This document shows, piece after piece, positions 25,813-33,841 of a DNA stretch of 64,000 nucleotides. The notes beneath the pieces were generated by a model. The model made no database searches. It was not told the DNA's origin and saw only the letters and a list, made by a program, of their open reading frames with translations. The stretch is from Segatella baroniae B14. Its GTDB lineage: Bacteria; Bacteroidota; Bacteroidia; Bacteroidales; Bacteroidaceae. Positions within the stretch are counted from its first letter, which is position 1. Each line of letters begins with the position of its first letter. Position numbers and translations under genes: made by a program. The stretch is taken from contig NZ_CP091799.1 of assembly GCF_022024235.1 (NCBI RefSeq), positions 387,001 to 451,000 of the forward strand, given 5' to 3'.

Positions 25813-26940
25813 TTAAATTCTTCTACCGAGTTGATCTATAATAGATCTTTTCCACGTTACAAAGTCACCTTGCTCTATATGATGACGAGCATCTGTTACA
25901 AGTCTTAGATAGAAAGACAGATTGTGTATACTTGCTATCTGCATAGCTAGTAACTCTTGCGCTTTAAACAGATGATGAAGATATGCCTTTGTTGTAATGC
26001 GATCTATTTCGCATCCATCTGGATCTACAGGGCTGAAATCATCTTCCCATTTCTTATTACGCATGTTCATGGTTCCATTATAGGTGAACAACATGGCATT
26101 TCTACCATTTCGAGTTGGCATTACGCAATCGAACATATCGACACCGCGCTCAATACCTTCCAAAAGATTTTGAGGTGTACCTACTCCCATAAGGTAACGA
26201 GGTTTGTCTTTTGGTAATATTTCATTGACAACCTCTATCATTTCGTACATGATTTCTGTTGGTTCACCCACAGCGAGTCCGCCGATTGCATTTCCGTCAG
26301 CACCTTTGTCTGCGATATACTTGGCTGCTTCTTGTCGAAGGTCTTTATATGTACATCCTTGAACAATAGGGAAGAGACTCTGATTGTATCCATAAAGAGG
26401 CTCTGTTTCGTTAAAGCGCTTGATACAGCGATCGAGCCATCTTTGTGTCATCTCCAAACTCTTCTTGGCATATTGGTAATCACTTTTTCCTGGAGGACAT
26501 TCATCAAATGCCATCATGATGTCAGCACCGATAATACGTTCTGTGTCCATTACGTTTTCTGGTGTGAAGAAGTGCTTGCTTCCATCAATGTGTGAACGGA
26601 ATTCGCAACCTTCTTCTGACAATTTACGAATGCCTGTCAGTGAAAATACTTGGAAACCACCACTGTCAGTAAGAATTGGACGATCCCAACCATTGAATTT
26701 GTGTAACCCTCCAGCTTTTCTCAATACGTCCAAGCCAGGACGGAGATACAAATGATATGTGTTACCCAATATGATCTGAGCTTTTACCTGCTCTTTCAAT
26801 TCATTAAAGTGAACACCTTTTACAGTACCAACAGTACCCACGGGCATGAAAATAGGAGTCTTGATCTGTCCGTGGTCTGTTGTTATGATACCAGTTCTTG
26901 CATCAGATGCGCTGTCTGTATGTTGTAACTCGAATTTCAT
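25813..26940 (-). CDS. tgt: tRNA-guanine transglycosylase with a degenerate zinc site
   Basis: This 375-aa enzyme exchanges G34 of GUN anticodons for preQ1 or queuine. The substrate-binding DSGGFQVFSL is near residue 94, DECPPG near 146, GGLAVGE near 217 and the catalytic region VMPTRNGRNAMLF near 268. In the zinc-site region the usual CxCxxC followed by AYLHHL reads DGCEIDRITTKAYLHHL, so only one of three cysteines remains. My recollection is that Bacteroidota Tgt proteins often lack this site. The ATG overlaps the lon stop by 4 nt, so lon and tgt are coupled. Confidence 0.93.
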   Translation of the reverse strand: MKFELQHTDSASDARTGIITTDHGQIKTPIFMPVGTVGTVKGVHFNELKEQVKAQIILGNTYHLYLRPGLDVLRKAGGLHKFNGWDRPILTDSGGFQVFSLTGIRKLSEEGCEFRSHIDGSKHFFTPENVMDTERIIGADIMMAFDECPPGKSDYQYAKKSLEMTQRWLDRCIKRFNETEPLYGYNQSLFPIVQGCTYKDLRQEAAKYIADKGADGNAIGGLAVGEPTEIMYEMIEVVNEILPKDKPRYLMGVGTPQNLLEGIERGVDMFDCVMPTRNGRNAMLFTYNGTMNMRNKKWEDDFSPVDPDGCEIDRITTKAYLHHLFKAQELLAMQIASIHNLSFYLRLVTDARHHIEQGDFVTWKRSIIDQLGRRI

Positions 26941-29408
26941 TTATTTTCTTCTTCTTTATTCTCTTCGGGAATGGTGAAATTGATGGCGTTATCTACTTTT
27001 TCGTCTGTAAGAGCAAAATCCCAAACATCTTGTACATTTTCTACATAATGGAAAGATACACCTTCTAGGTATTTATCAGGAATCTCATCGATGTCCTTCT
27101 TGTTGTCTTTACACATGAGAATATCTGTAATGCCGGCGCGTTTTGCAGCTAAAATTTTTTCCTTGATACCACCTACAGGGAGCACCTTACCGCGAAGTGT
27201 AATTTCACCGGTCATAGCTGTATTTTTGCGTACTTTACGTTGTGTAATAGCTGAAGCAATACTTGTTGCTATTGTGATACCTGCAGAAGGACCATCCTTA
27301 GGTGTTGCTCCTTCAGGAACATGTACATGAACATTCCAATAGTCAAAGATCTTGTAGTCTATACCAAGTTTTTCAATATGAGCTTTTACATACTGCATTG
27401 CTATGACTACCGATTCTTTCATGACATCTCCCAAGTTACCAGTAATGGTAAGTTTCTCACCTTTACCCTTATTAAGTGAAGTCTCGATAAATAAAATTTC
27501 GCCGCCCACACTTGTCCATGCTAATCCTGTTACAACACCAGCATAGTCATTACCTTGGTAAATATCTCTATAATATGGAGGTTTGCCTAATATACCTTCT
27601 ATTGCTGTAGGTGTAATTTTGGTATAAGGTAGTTTGCCGTCTCTCATTCTTGTATAAACCATCTTGCGGAGAGCTTTATTGATTTGCTTTTCCAACTGGC
27701 GTACACCACTTTCTCGGGTATAATTTTCGATGATATATTCTAATGCGGCTTTACTGAATGTAGGTTTGTCTTCTAATTGATCAAGGCCGGTATTTTCCAT
27801 TTCCCTTGGTACAAGGTGGCGTTTAGCAATTTCTATCTTTTCTTCTGTGATATAGCCACTAACTTCGATAATTTCCATACGGTCGAGTAGTGGACGAGGA
27901 ATAGAACCTAAATCGTTTGCTGTAGCGATAAACAATACTTTTGATAAGTCATAATCTACATCCATGTAGTTGTCATGGAAAGCTTTGTTTTGCTCTGGAT
28001 CGAGAACTTCAAGAAGCGCGGAATATGGATCTCCATTGATGTTATTCTGTGAGATTTTATCAATTTCATCAAGGATAAATACAGGGTTACTTGAGTTCGC
28101 TTTTTGGATACTCTTGATGATTCGGCCAGGCATTGCGCCTATGTAAGTTCTTCTGTGTCCTCTGATTTCTGCCTCATCGTGTACACCACCAAGAGAAACG
28201 CGTACATATTTACGTTTCATGCTGGCAGCAATACTTTTTCCAAGACTGGTTTTACCAACACCTGGAGGACCGTACAGACAGATAATAGGTGATTTCATGT
28301 CACCTTTGAGAGCTAGAACTGCTATATATTCAAGAATACGTTCCTTAACTTTTTCCATGCCGTAGTGGTCATGTTCCAACTTTCGTTTTGCATGGTTTAA
28401 GTTAAGATCGTCTGTTGTGAATTCATTCCAAGGCAGACTTACCAGAGTTCTCAAATAATTATATTGAACCGAATATTCTGGGCTCTGTGGATTGAGCATG
28501 TCGAGTTTTTCTACTTCTTTGTAGAATACCTCCTGAATATCAGAATTCCATTTTTTGGTCTTAGCCTTTTCCATTAATTCAGCACGTTCTGGTGATCCAG
28601 AGTCAGTGCCGAGCTCTTCCTTAATTTTCTTGATTTGCTGCTGCAGGAAATACTGTCTTTGCTGCTCATCAATATCCTCATGAGTACGGCGTCTAATTTG
28701 TTGTTTGATGTCGTTTAGTTCGAGTTCATTGTTGAGTAGTTTTAATGTCATGTAGATCCTGTTGACAAACGATTTCTGTTCCAACATTTTTATTTTGTCT
28801 GGAATGCTGAAAGGAGAATTTTCGCAGATGAAATTTACCAACATGACATTGTTGGATATATTTTTTAAAGCAAATTCAGATTCATCAGGAATCTCGTCAT
28901 TCTGGCGAATATACTGAATGGCGGTTTTCTTAAGGGTATCGATAAGTGTGTTGAATTCTTTATTGTCATTGTTTGGAATGACTTCTTCAATTGGTTCAAC
29001 AATGCCTTTGTAATACGGACGGGTTTTAGTCAGATTGACTAGCTTACATGGTCCAAGTCCCTGGACGATAGCTGTAGTATTAGCACCAGAGCCAGGCATT
29101 TCCATTACTTTTACAATTTTAGCAAAGACTCCGGTCTCATATAAATCCTCTTGTTGTGGATTGTCTACATTTTGGTCTTTTTGGCAAAAAATGGCAAAGA
29201 CTGTACCTTCTTTGTCTTTCAGCTTTTCTATTAAGTTTACACTGGCTTCGCGACCTACAAGAATTGGACTAATCACTGTAGGAAAGAGAACCAGGTTTCT
29301 TGTTGCTAAAATAGGGTATTCACCTGTCTCCATTGTTCCCATAAGTGCAGATAAATCCCCATCATAATCAGCAATCATCTGAAATTGTGTATTTGATTTT
29401 CTCTTCAT
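26937..29408 (-). CDS. lon: ATP-dependent Lon protease
   Basis: This 823-aa cytosolic protease has an N-terminal LON substrate-binding domain (from [18 protein letters not shown]), a central coiled coil, an AAA+ module with GPPGVGKTS near residue 382 and DEIDK near 447, and a C-terminal S16 protease domain. The catalytic Ser is in DGPSAGI near 705 and the Lys in [14 protein letters not shown] near 748. Length is normal for the family. The minus-strand -7 box TATCTTTG lies 25 nt upstream, and tgt follows with a 4-nt overlap, then lptG. The gene is intact. Confidence 0.97.
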   Translation of the reverse strand: MKRKSNTQFQMIADYDGDLSALMGTMETGEYPILATRNLVLFPTVISPILVGREASVNLIEKLKDKEGTVFAIFCQKDQNVDNPQQEDLYETGVFAKIVKVMEMPGSGANTTAIVQGLGPCKLVNLTKTRPYYKGIVEPIEEVIPNNDNKEFNTLIDTLKKTAIQYIRQNDEIPDESEFALKNISNNVMLVNFICENSPFSIPDKIKMLEQKSFVNRIYMTLKLLNNELELNDIKQQIRRRTHEDIDEQQRQYFLQQQIKKIKEELGTDSGSPERAELMEKAKTKKWNSDIQEVFYKEVEKLDMLNPQSPEYSVQYNYLRTLVSLPWNEFTTDDLNLNHAKRKLEHDHYGMEKVKERILEYIAVLALKGDMKSPIICLYGPPGVGKTSLGKSIAASMKRKYVRVSLGGVHDEAEIRGHRRTYIGAMPGRIIKSIQKANSSNPVFILDEIDKISQNNINGDPYSALLEVLDPEQNKAFHDNYMDVDYDLSKVLFIATANDLGSIPRPLLDRMEIIEVSGYITEEKIEIAKRHLVPREMENTGLDQLEDKPTFSKAALEYIIENYTRESGVRQLEKQINKALRKMVYTRMRDGKLPYTKITPTAIEGILGKPPYYRDIYQGNDYAGVVTGLAWTSVGGEILFIETSLNKGKGEKLTITGNLGDVMKESVVIAMQYVKAHIEKLGIDYKIFDYWNVHVHVPEGATPKDGPSAGITIATSIASAITQRKVRKNTAMTGEITLRGKVLPVGGIKEKILAAKRAGITDILMCKDNKKDIDEIPDKYLEGVSFHYVENVQDVWDFALTDEKVDNAINFTIPEENKEEENK

Positions 29409-29432
29409 TGTCTTAAATTGTCATTTAGTGTG

Positions 29433-29440
29433 CAAAGATA
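29433..29440 (-). promoter_or_regulatory. -7 box of the lon-tgt-lptG operon
   Basis: TATCTTTG on the minus strand ends 24 nt upstream of the lon ATG. No TTTG is seen at the usual -33 distance and no heat-shock-type element is obvious. Confidence 0.65.
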
Positions 29441-29545
29441 AGAAATTTAATTCGAATATGGGGGCGCTATTCTTTTAATTTCTTTAAATAAGGTGTATTT
29501 GCCTGTGAAAAGATAATAAACTGTGAGAATATTCGTTTAAGTGGT

Positions 29546-30271
29546 ATGAAAAATAATAGCTTTACTTTTCAACAGTTTGAAATTAAACAAGAACATTGTG
29601 GTATGAAAGTTGGTACTGATGGGGTTCTCCTTGGTGCTTGGGCTTTAGGCGGAGATCACGTTCTTGATATCGGTACAGGTACCGGATTGTTGGCATTAAT
29701 GATGGCTCAACGTTATCCTAATGCATTTGTTGATGCGATAGATATAGATGATGCGGCGTGTAGGCAGGCTGTTGAGAATGTTCGGAATAGTATTTTTCAT
29801 GACCAAATTTGTGTGCATTTTATGGATTTACAAAAATATTATCTTTTTTTGCAGGGTAATTCTGGAGATGTCAAAAAATATGATAGTATTATTTCTAATC
29901 CTCCATATTTTGTAAATAGTTTAAAAAATCCTGATTCTCAACGTATGATGGCACGTCATGCGGAATCGTTGCCTTATAGCGAATTGTTAGAAGTATCTAA
30001 GAATTTGCTAAAGGTTGATGGTTCTTTGTCAGTGATATTACCGGCGGAAACGGTTGATTCGTTTGTTTCTATAGCTTGTTCAAAAGGATATTATTTATCT
30101 CGGAAACATGCGATAAAAACGGTGTCTCGAAAACAACCTTCTCGCTATTTATTAGAGCTTAAATTAATGTTTCCTGGGACAATAGACGAACAAGTATTTT
30201 GTTTGATGAACTCAGATGGAAAGCGTACAGATTGGTTTGCTAATATGACGTCTGATTTTTATTTATATTAA
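29546..30271 (+). CDS. trmN6: tRNA1(Val) adenine-37 N6-methyltransferase-like protein
   Basis: This 241-aa cytosolic SAM-dependent methyltransferase has motif I VLDIGTGTGLLALMMAQ near residue 40 and an acidic ribose-binding strand DAIDIDD near 64. The catalytic NPPY (SIISNPPYFVNS) is near 118. The family start FTFQQFEIKQEHCGMKVGTDG is present. The closest described family is YfiC/TrmN6, which modifies A37 of tRNA(Val). Its stop codon overlaps the stop of the convergent lipid kinase gene by 4 nt. No canonical -7 box is visible within 60 nt upstream. Confidence 0.88.
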   Translation: MKNNSFTFQQFEIKQEHCGMKVGTDGVLLGAWALGGDHVLDIGTGTGLLALMMAQRYPNAFVDAIDIDDAACRQAVENVRNSIFHDQICVHFMDLQKYYLFLQGNSGDVKKYDSIISNPPYFVNSLKNPDSQRMMARHAESLPYSELLEVSKNLLKVDGSLSVILPAETVDSFVSIACSKGYYLSRKHAIKTVSRKQPSRYLLELKLMFPGTIDEQVFCLMNSDGKRTDWFANMTSDFYLY

Positions 30272-31299
30272 AAATTTGAATTCAATTTTCTTTGGATGGC
30301 TTTACTGATAACTTCAACTTTTTTCCCAGTTTTGGTAATGTCTGTTCTTACAGAATGCAAGTTGTTAAAGAAGTCAGTAAAGGCATTTTGTAAAATATTA
30401 GGTCTTCTTTGTTGCTTGTTTGCATTTGGGTTGACAACAACTTTAATTCCACTTGGCTCAATCTTTACATCTATGTCCTGATTTGTCATCACTGGATCAC
30501 CATCGTAATGGATGACGCCCGGCTGACTTCTATGGATATGGAGTTGTTTGCATCTGAATGTTTTGATATGTGGGTTTTTATCCATAGTTTTGTTGAATAA
30601 ATCAAAACTCATTTGTCCAGCCTCAAGTATGTCAAAAGGTTCCATAATGATGACGTCCATTAATCCGTCAGACATAGATGCCTGAGGAGCTATGTACGCA
30701 TTATTACCATATTGTGAAGCGTTAGCTATGGATATGAGAAACGCCTGATACTTATATTTTCCGCTCTCGTCCTCTATTTCGTAAGTTTCTGGTTCGTATT
30801 TGAGCCATTCGCTCAAAATGTTTTCCATGTAGGTTATAGGCCCACGTTTGCCGCTTTCTGCAAATTTCATACTGATAAGCGCATCAAATCCCATACCACA
30901 AGTACAGAAAAAATCGTAATCATTAATTACACCGTAATCTAAATCATGAATTTCGGCTTTATTGATTATTTCTATACTTTTTTTTATGTTCATTGGTATC
31001 ATGAGGTGCCTTGCTAATCCGTTACCAGATCCGCATGGTATAATTCCAAGAGCAGTCTGAGAATGGACTAGTGCGCGAGCCACTTCGTTGACAGTACCGT
31101 CACCTCCGATGGCAACAACAATGTCATAGCCATTGTTTTTAGCGTCAATTGCTATTTCCGAAGCATGCCCTGCATATTCTGTCAAGCGTATTTGATAGTC
31201 AAACTTTTTTTTGTCTAAAGTTTTTTCTATTATTTCTGGAATACCAGCTTTACTAATGGTACCAGATATAGGGTTCATGATAAACAAAATTTTCTTCAT
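30268..31299 (-). CDS. Diacylglycerol/sphingoid-base kinase family lipid kinase
   Basis: This 343-aa protein belongs to the DAGK_cat/YegS/BmrU group. It opens MKKILFIMNPISGTISKAG, has the nucleotide-binding GGDGTVNEVARAL near residue 64 and the conserved CGSGNGLARHL near 89. The C-terminal beta-sandwich ends with an extra basic tail (KQQRRPNILQ onward). The family phosphorylates diacylglycerol or sphingoid/ceramide lipids at the inner membrane. It is divergent from the serine palmitoyltransferase gene, which suggests sphingolipid work, but the substrate cannot be read from the sequence. The start at 31299 follows a -7 box at 31336-31329; a longer frame to 31347 crosses that promoter. Confidence 0.86.
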   Translation of the reverse strand: MKKILFIMNPISGTISKAGIPEIIEKTLDKKKFDYQIRLTEYAGHASEIAIDAKNNGYDIVVAIGGDGTVNEVARALVHSQTALGIIPCGSGNGLARHLMIPMNIKKSIEIINKAEIHDLDYGVINDYDFFCTCGMGFDALISMKFAESGKRGPITYMENILSEWLKYEPETYEIEDESGKYKYQAFLISIANASQYGNNAYIAPQASMSDGLMDVIIMEPFDILEAGQMSFDLFNKTMDKNPHIKTFRCKQLHIHRSQPGVIHYDGDPVMTNQDIDVKIEPSGIKVVVNPNANKQQRRPNILQNAFTDFFNNLHSVRTDITKTGKKVEVISKAIQRKLNSNF

Positions 31300-31328
31300 A
31301 AAATAACATAACGCTGATTTATGCAATG

Positions 31329-31336
31329 CAAAGTTA
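31329..31336 (-). promoter_or_regulatory. -7 box of the lipid kinase gene
   Basis: TAACTTTG on the minus strand lies 29 nt upstream of the start codon. Confidence 0.6.
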
Positions 31337-31429
31337 ATAAAATCCAATTAAATACATGTTTTAATCGCATAAAATTTGTAGTAAAGATAACTTTCTTAGT
31401 AAAAAAGATGGTATGTTAGTACTTTTTTG

Positions 31430-31437
31430 TATCTTTG
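31430..31437 (+). promoter_or_regulatory. -7 box of the serine palmitoyltransferase gene
   Basis: TATCTTTG gives a leader of about 40 A-rich nt before the ATG at 31482. Confidence 0.65.
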
Positions 31438-31481
31438 CAGTCTGAAAAATAGAAAAATATAAAAATACTATACCTATTATA

Positions 31482-32669
31482 ATGGGACAGTTAGAAGAAA
31501 GATACAAAAATTATCGTGTACCACAAGAGTACATGAAACAAGGTGTGTATCCTTATTTCCGTGAGATTACAAGTAAGCAGGCTACAGAAGTAGAAATGGC
31601 TGGTCACAAAGTGTTGATGTTTGGCTCTAATGCTTATACTGGTTTGACTGGAGATGAACGTGTTATTGAGGCTGCTAAGAAAGCACTTGATAAATATGGT
31701 TCAGGATGCGCAGGAAGTCGTTTCCTTAACGGAACTCTTGATATTCACGTTCAGTTGGAGAAAGAATTAGCAGAGTTTGTACATAAGGATGAAGCTCTCT
31801 GCTTCTCTACTGGCTTTACGGTTAATTCTGGTGTTATTGCTACAGTAGTAGGAAAAGGTGATTATATTATTTGTGATGATCGTGATCATGCTTCTATAGT
31901 TGATGGTCGTCGCCTTTCTTTTGCCCGTACACTGCATTATAAGCACAATGATATGGATGATTTGGAGCGTGTGCTCAAAACTCTTCCTTATGAGGCTGTT
32001 AAGTTGATTATTGTAGATGGTGTCTTCTCAATGGAAGGTGATTTGGCTAAATTACCAGAAATTGTTGCTTTGAAGAAGAAGTACAACTGCAGTATCATGG
32101 TAGATGAGGCTCATGGTCTTGGTGTATTTGGTAAGCAGGGTAGAGGTGTTTGTGATCATTTCGGCTTGTCAGATGAGGTTGATTTGATTATGGGTACATT
32201 CTCTAAGAGTTTGGCTTCTATTGGTGGTTTTATTGCCGCTGGTAAGGAAACTATTAATTACTTGCGTCATACTAGCCGTACATATATTTTTAGTGCTTCT
32301 GATACTCCGGCAGCTACAGCTGCAGCATTAGAGGCTCTTCATATTATACAGGAGGAGCCTGAACGTATAGAGCATCTTTGGGATATTACTAATTATGCTT
32401 TGAAGCGTTTCCAGGAAGAGGGTTTTGAAATTGGTGATAGTGAAAGTCCAATTATTCCTCTATATGTTCGTGACATTCACAAAACATTCTTGGTTACTCA
32501 GGCTGCATTTGAGGCAGGTGTATTTATTAATCCTGTTATTCCACCAGCTTGTGCACCTCAGGATACATTGATTCGCTTCTCGCTAATGGCTTCTCATTCT
32601 AAGGAAGAAGTTGAGCGTGGTGTACAGATTTTGAAGAAGGTATTTGTAGATTTAGGAATTATAAAGTAA
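31482..32669 (+). CDS. spt: Serine palmitoyltransferase (alpha-oxoamine synthase family)
   Basis: This 395-aa PLP enzyme condenses L-serine with an acyl-CoA to start sphingolipid synthesis. Family marks are GSNAYTGLTGD near residue 49, GSGCAGSRFLNGT near 73, DDRDHASIVDGRR near 131, VDEAHGLGVFG near 207 and the PLP-lysine segment GTFSKSLASIGG near 238. The close similarity I recall to the Bacteroides SPT (BT_0870) makes SPT more likely than KBL (glycine C-acetyltransferase) or BioF, which share the fold. A lipid kinase gene is divergent from it. It has its own promoter and terminator. Confidence 0.87.
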   Translation: MGQLEERYKNYRVPQEYMKQGVYPYFREITSKQATEVEMAGHKVLMFGSNAYTGLTGDERVIEAAKKALDKYGSGCAGSRFLNGTLDIHVQLEKELAEFVHKDEALCFSTGFTVNSGVIATVVGKGDYIICDDRDHASIVDGRRLSFARTLHYKHNDMDDLERVLKTLPYEAVKLIIVDGVFSMEGDLAKLPEIVALKKKYNCSIMVDEAHGLGVFGKQGRGVCDHFGLSDEVDLIMGTFSKSLASIGGFIAAGKETINYLRHTSRTYIFSASDTPAATAAALEALHIIQEEPERIEHLWDITNYALKRFQEEGFEIGDSESPIIPLYVRDIHKTFLVTQAAFEAGVFINPVIPPACAPQDTLIRFSLMASHSKEEVERGVQILKKVFVDLGIIK

Positions 32670-32692
32670 TTCTAATTTTACAACTAAATAAA

Positions 32693-32732
32693 ATAGGATG
32701 CAACTAACTTATGTTTGCATCCTTTTTCTTTT
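32693..32732 (+). terminator. Terminator of the serine palmitoyltransferase gene
   Basis: AGGATGCAA (32695-32703) pairs with TTGCATCCT (32715-32723), followed by T5 and a second T run. Confidence 0.88.
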
Positions 32733-32915
32733 TAGGAAATACTTGTAATTTTAATCAGGAACTTTGTGTTCTTCGATTTGATTTCTTGTCGTTCCTATTA
32801 TATTCTATTTTAACTTGTTTTTATTTTATACTTTTCTGCTTTTTTGAACTGAATTAGTTATAAAACAGATATATAGTGCAATAAAAGTTAAATAAAGACG
32901 AAAAATCTCCAATTA

Positions 32916-32947
32916 TTTGATTTATATCAATTTATAAGTTATATTTG
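32916..32947 (+). promoter_or_regulatory. Strong promoter of the 45-aa protein gene
   Basis: TTTG (32916-32919) and TATATTTG (32940-32947) are exactly 20 bp apart. The leader to the ATG at 33021 is about 70 nt and A/T-rich. Confidence 0.8.
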
Positions 32948-33020
32948 TTACCGTATAAGGCAGATTATGTATCTGTGCTTTGTTTTGTAAATATATATAT
33001 TCAACTCAAACTTCAGCACT

Positions 33021-33158
33021 ATGGCAGTTACAGATTTAAAAAAGCAGTTAATTTATAAAGATTTTACTGCAAAAAGCTACATTGACCAAGATTTAGCTGA
33101 TGAAGATGTAGCAATTGAATTTAGGGATGAACTTAAAACTGATATCTGGTTTAACTAA
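33021..33158 (+). CDS. Small 45-aa soluble protein, unknown function
   Basis: The frame starts MAVTDLKKQLIYKDFTAKSY and ends DELKTDIWFN. It is charged (11 Asp/Glu, 7 Lys/Arg), soluble, and has no signal peptide or membrane segment. The evidence that it is real is its surroundings: a promoter with perfect 20-bp spacing upstream, an A-rich start region (CAGCACTATGG), and an 11-bp terminator 48 nt after the stop. Together they make a discrete monocistronic unit of about 300 nt. I do not recognise the protein. A noncoding RNA over the same interval is the alternative. Confidence 0.65.
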   Translation: MAVTDLKKQLIYKDFTAKSYIDQDLADEDVAIEFRDELKTDIWFN

Positions 33159-33205
33159 TGATATTGGTATTTAGGTTGTAGTAAAACATCAATTAAGACT
33201 ATATT

Positions 33206-33247
33206 AGCAAAAAGCAGTTTCATGAGGTGAAGTTGCTTTTTGCTTTG
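33206..33247 (+). terminator. Terminator of the 45-aa protein gene
   Basis: An 11-bp stem, AGCAAAAAGCA (33206-33216) with TGCTTTTTGCT (33234-33244), encloses a partly paired loop. Confidence 0.8.
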
Positions 33248-33490
33248 TATTTAATGCTGTATATGATAATATATGTGCTTTAGTTTATCTCTCATGAGAT
33301 ACTATTTGTACTTTATCGCACAGTTTTAATATTTTTTTGAATTTACTTGACAAAAACTGTCTTGTGCTTTGCGAATTTGGAATGGCAATGTAAGAATGCC
33401 TCAAATACGCGAATTTTGAAGTGTTTTTGTATCTTCTTGAATATCAACTTGTTATGCATTCAACGCTCCACCGGTTTAAGAAATGGACGA

Positions 33491-33595
33491 CAAAACCATA
33501 GGTCCTAGGGGGTAAAAGCTTAGGGTTGATGCGATAAGGTCATAGAGTTTAGCGAACAAAGTCTTAGGTTTCGACCCCTAGGACCTGTGGTTTTG
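33491..33595. repeat. Long inverted repeat in a convergent intergenic region
   Basis: Positions 33491-33511 pair with 33575-33595 at 20 of 21 positions (the exception allows G-U in RNA), with a 63-nt loop. CCTAGG palindromes lie in both arms. The region 33248-33760 also holds an imperfect GCGAATTTG/CAAATACGC hairpin near 33370-33412, but no convincing gene. Confidence 0.75.
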
Positions 33596-33760
33596 GCGGG
33601 AGAGAAAATCTAGGGGAAGAAAAAAGACCAAACAGGCTGATCAAAAGTTGAATATTTTAAGCTAGATGATGATTTTTAGTGGCTATGTTTTTTTGCTATA
33701 TTATTTGACAAATGTAGGATATAATTAATGTAGAATACTCTTTTATTGGCGGTATTATAT

Positions 33761-33796
33761 AAAAAAAAGCCTCCTAATAAAAGGAGGCTTTTTTTA
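33761..33796. terminator. Terminator of the susC operon (works in both directions)
   Basis: AAGCCTCC (33767-33774) pairs with GGAGGCTT (33783-33790), flanked by A8 on the left and T6 on the right. It lies about 45 nt past the stop of the DUF4957 gene. Confidence 0.9.
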
Positions 33797-33841
33797 TAGA
33801 CTGCCAATTTGAATGGCTTTGTTATATTTTGATCGTATGTA

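Noticed and set aside
31482..32669. 2-amino-3-ketobutyrate CoA ligase (kbl) or BioF as the main call
   Set aside because: The fold is shared, but the sequence is closest to the Bacteroides serine palmitoyltransferase as I remember it, and no threonine dehydrogenase or biotin gene is nearby.
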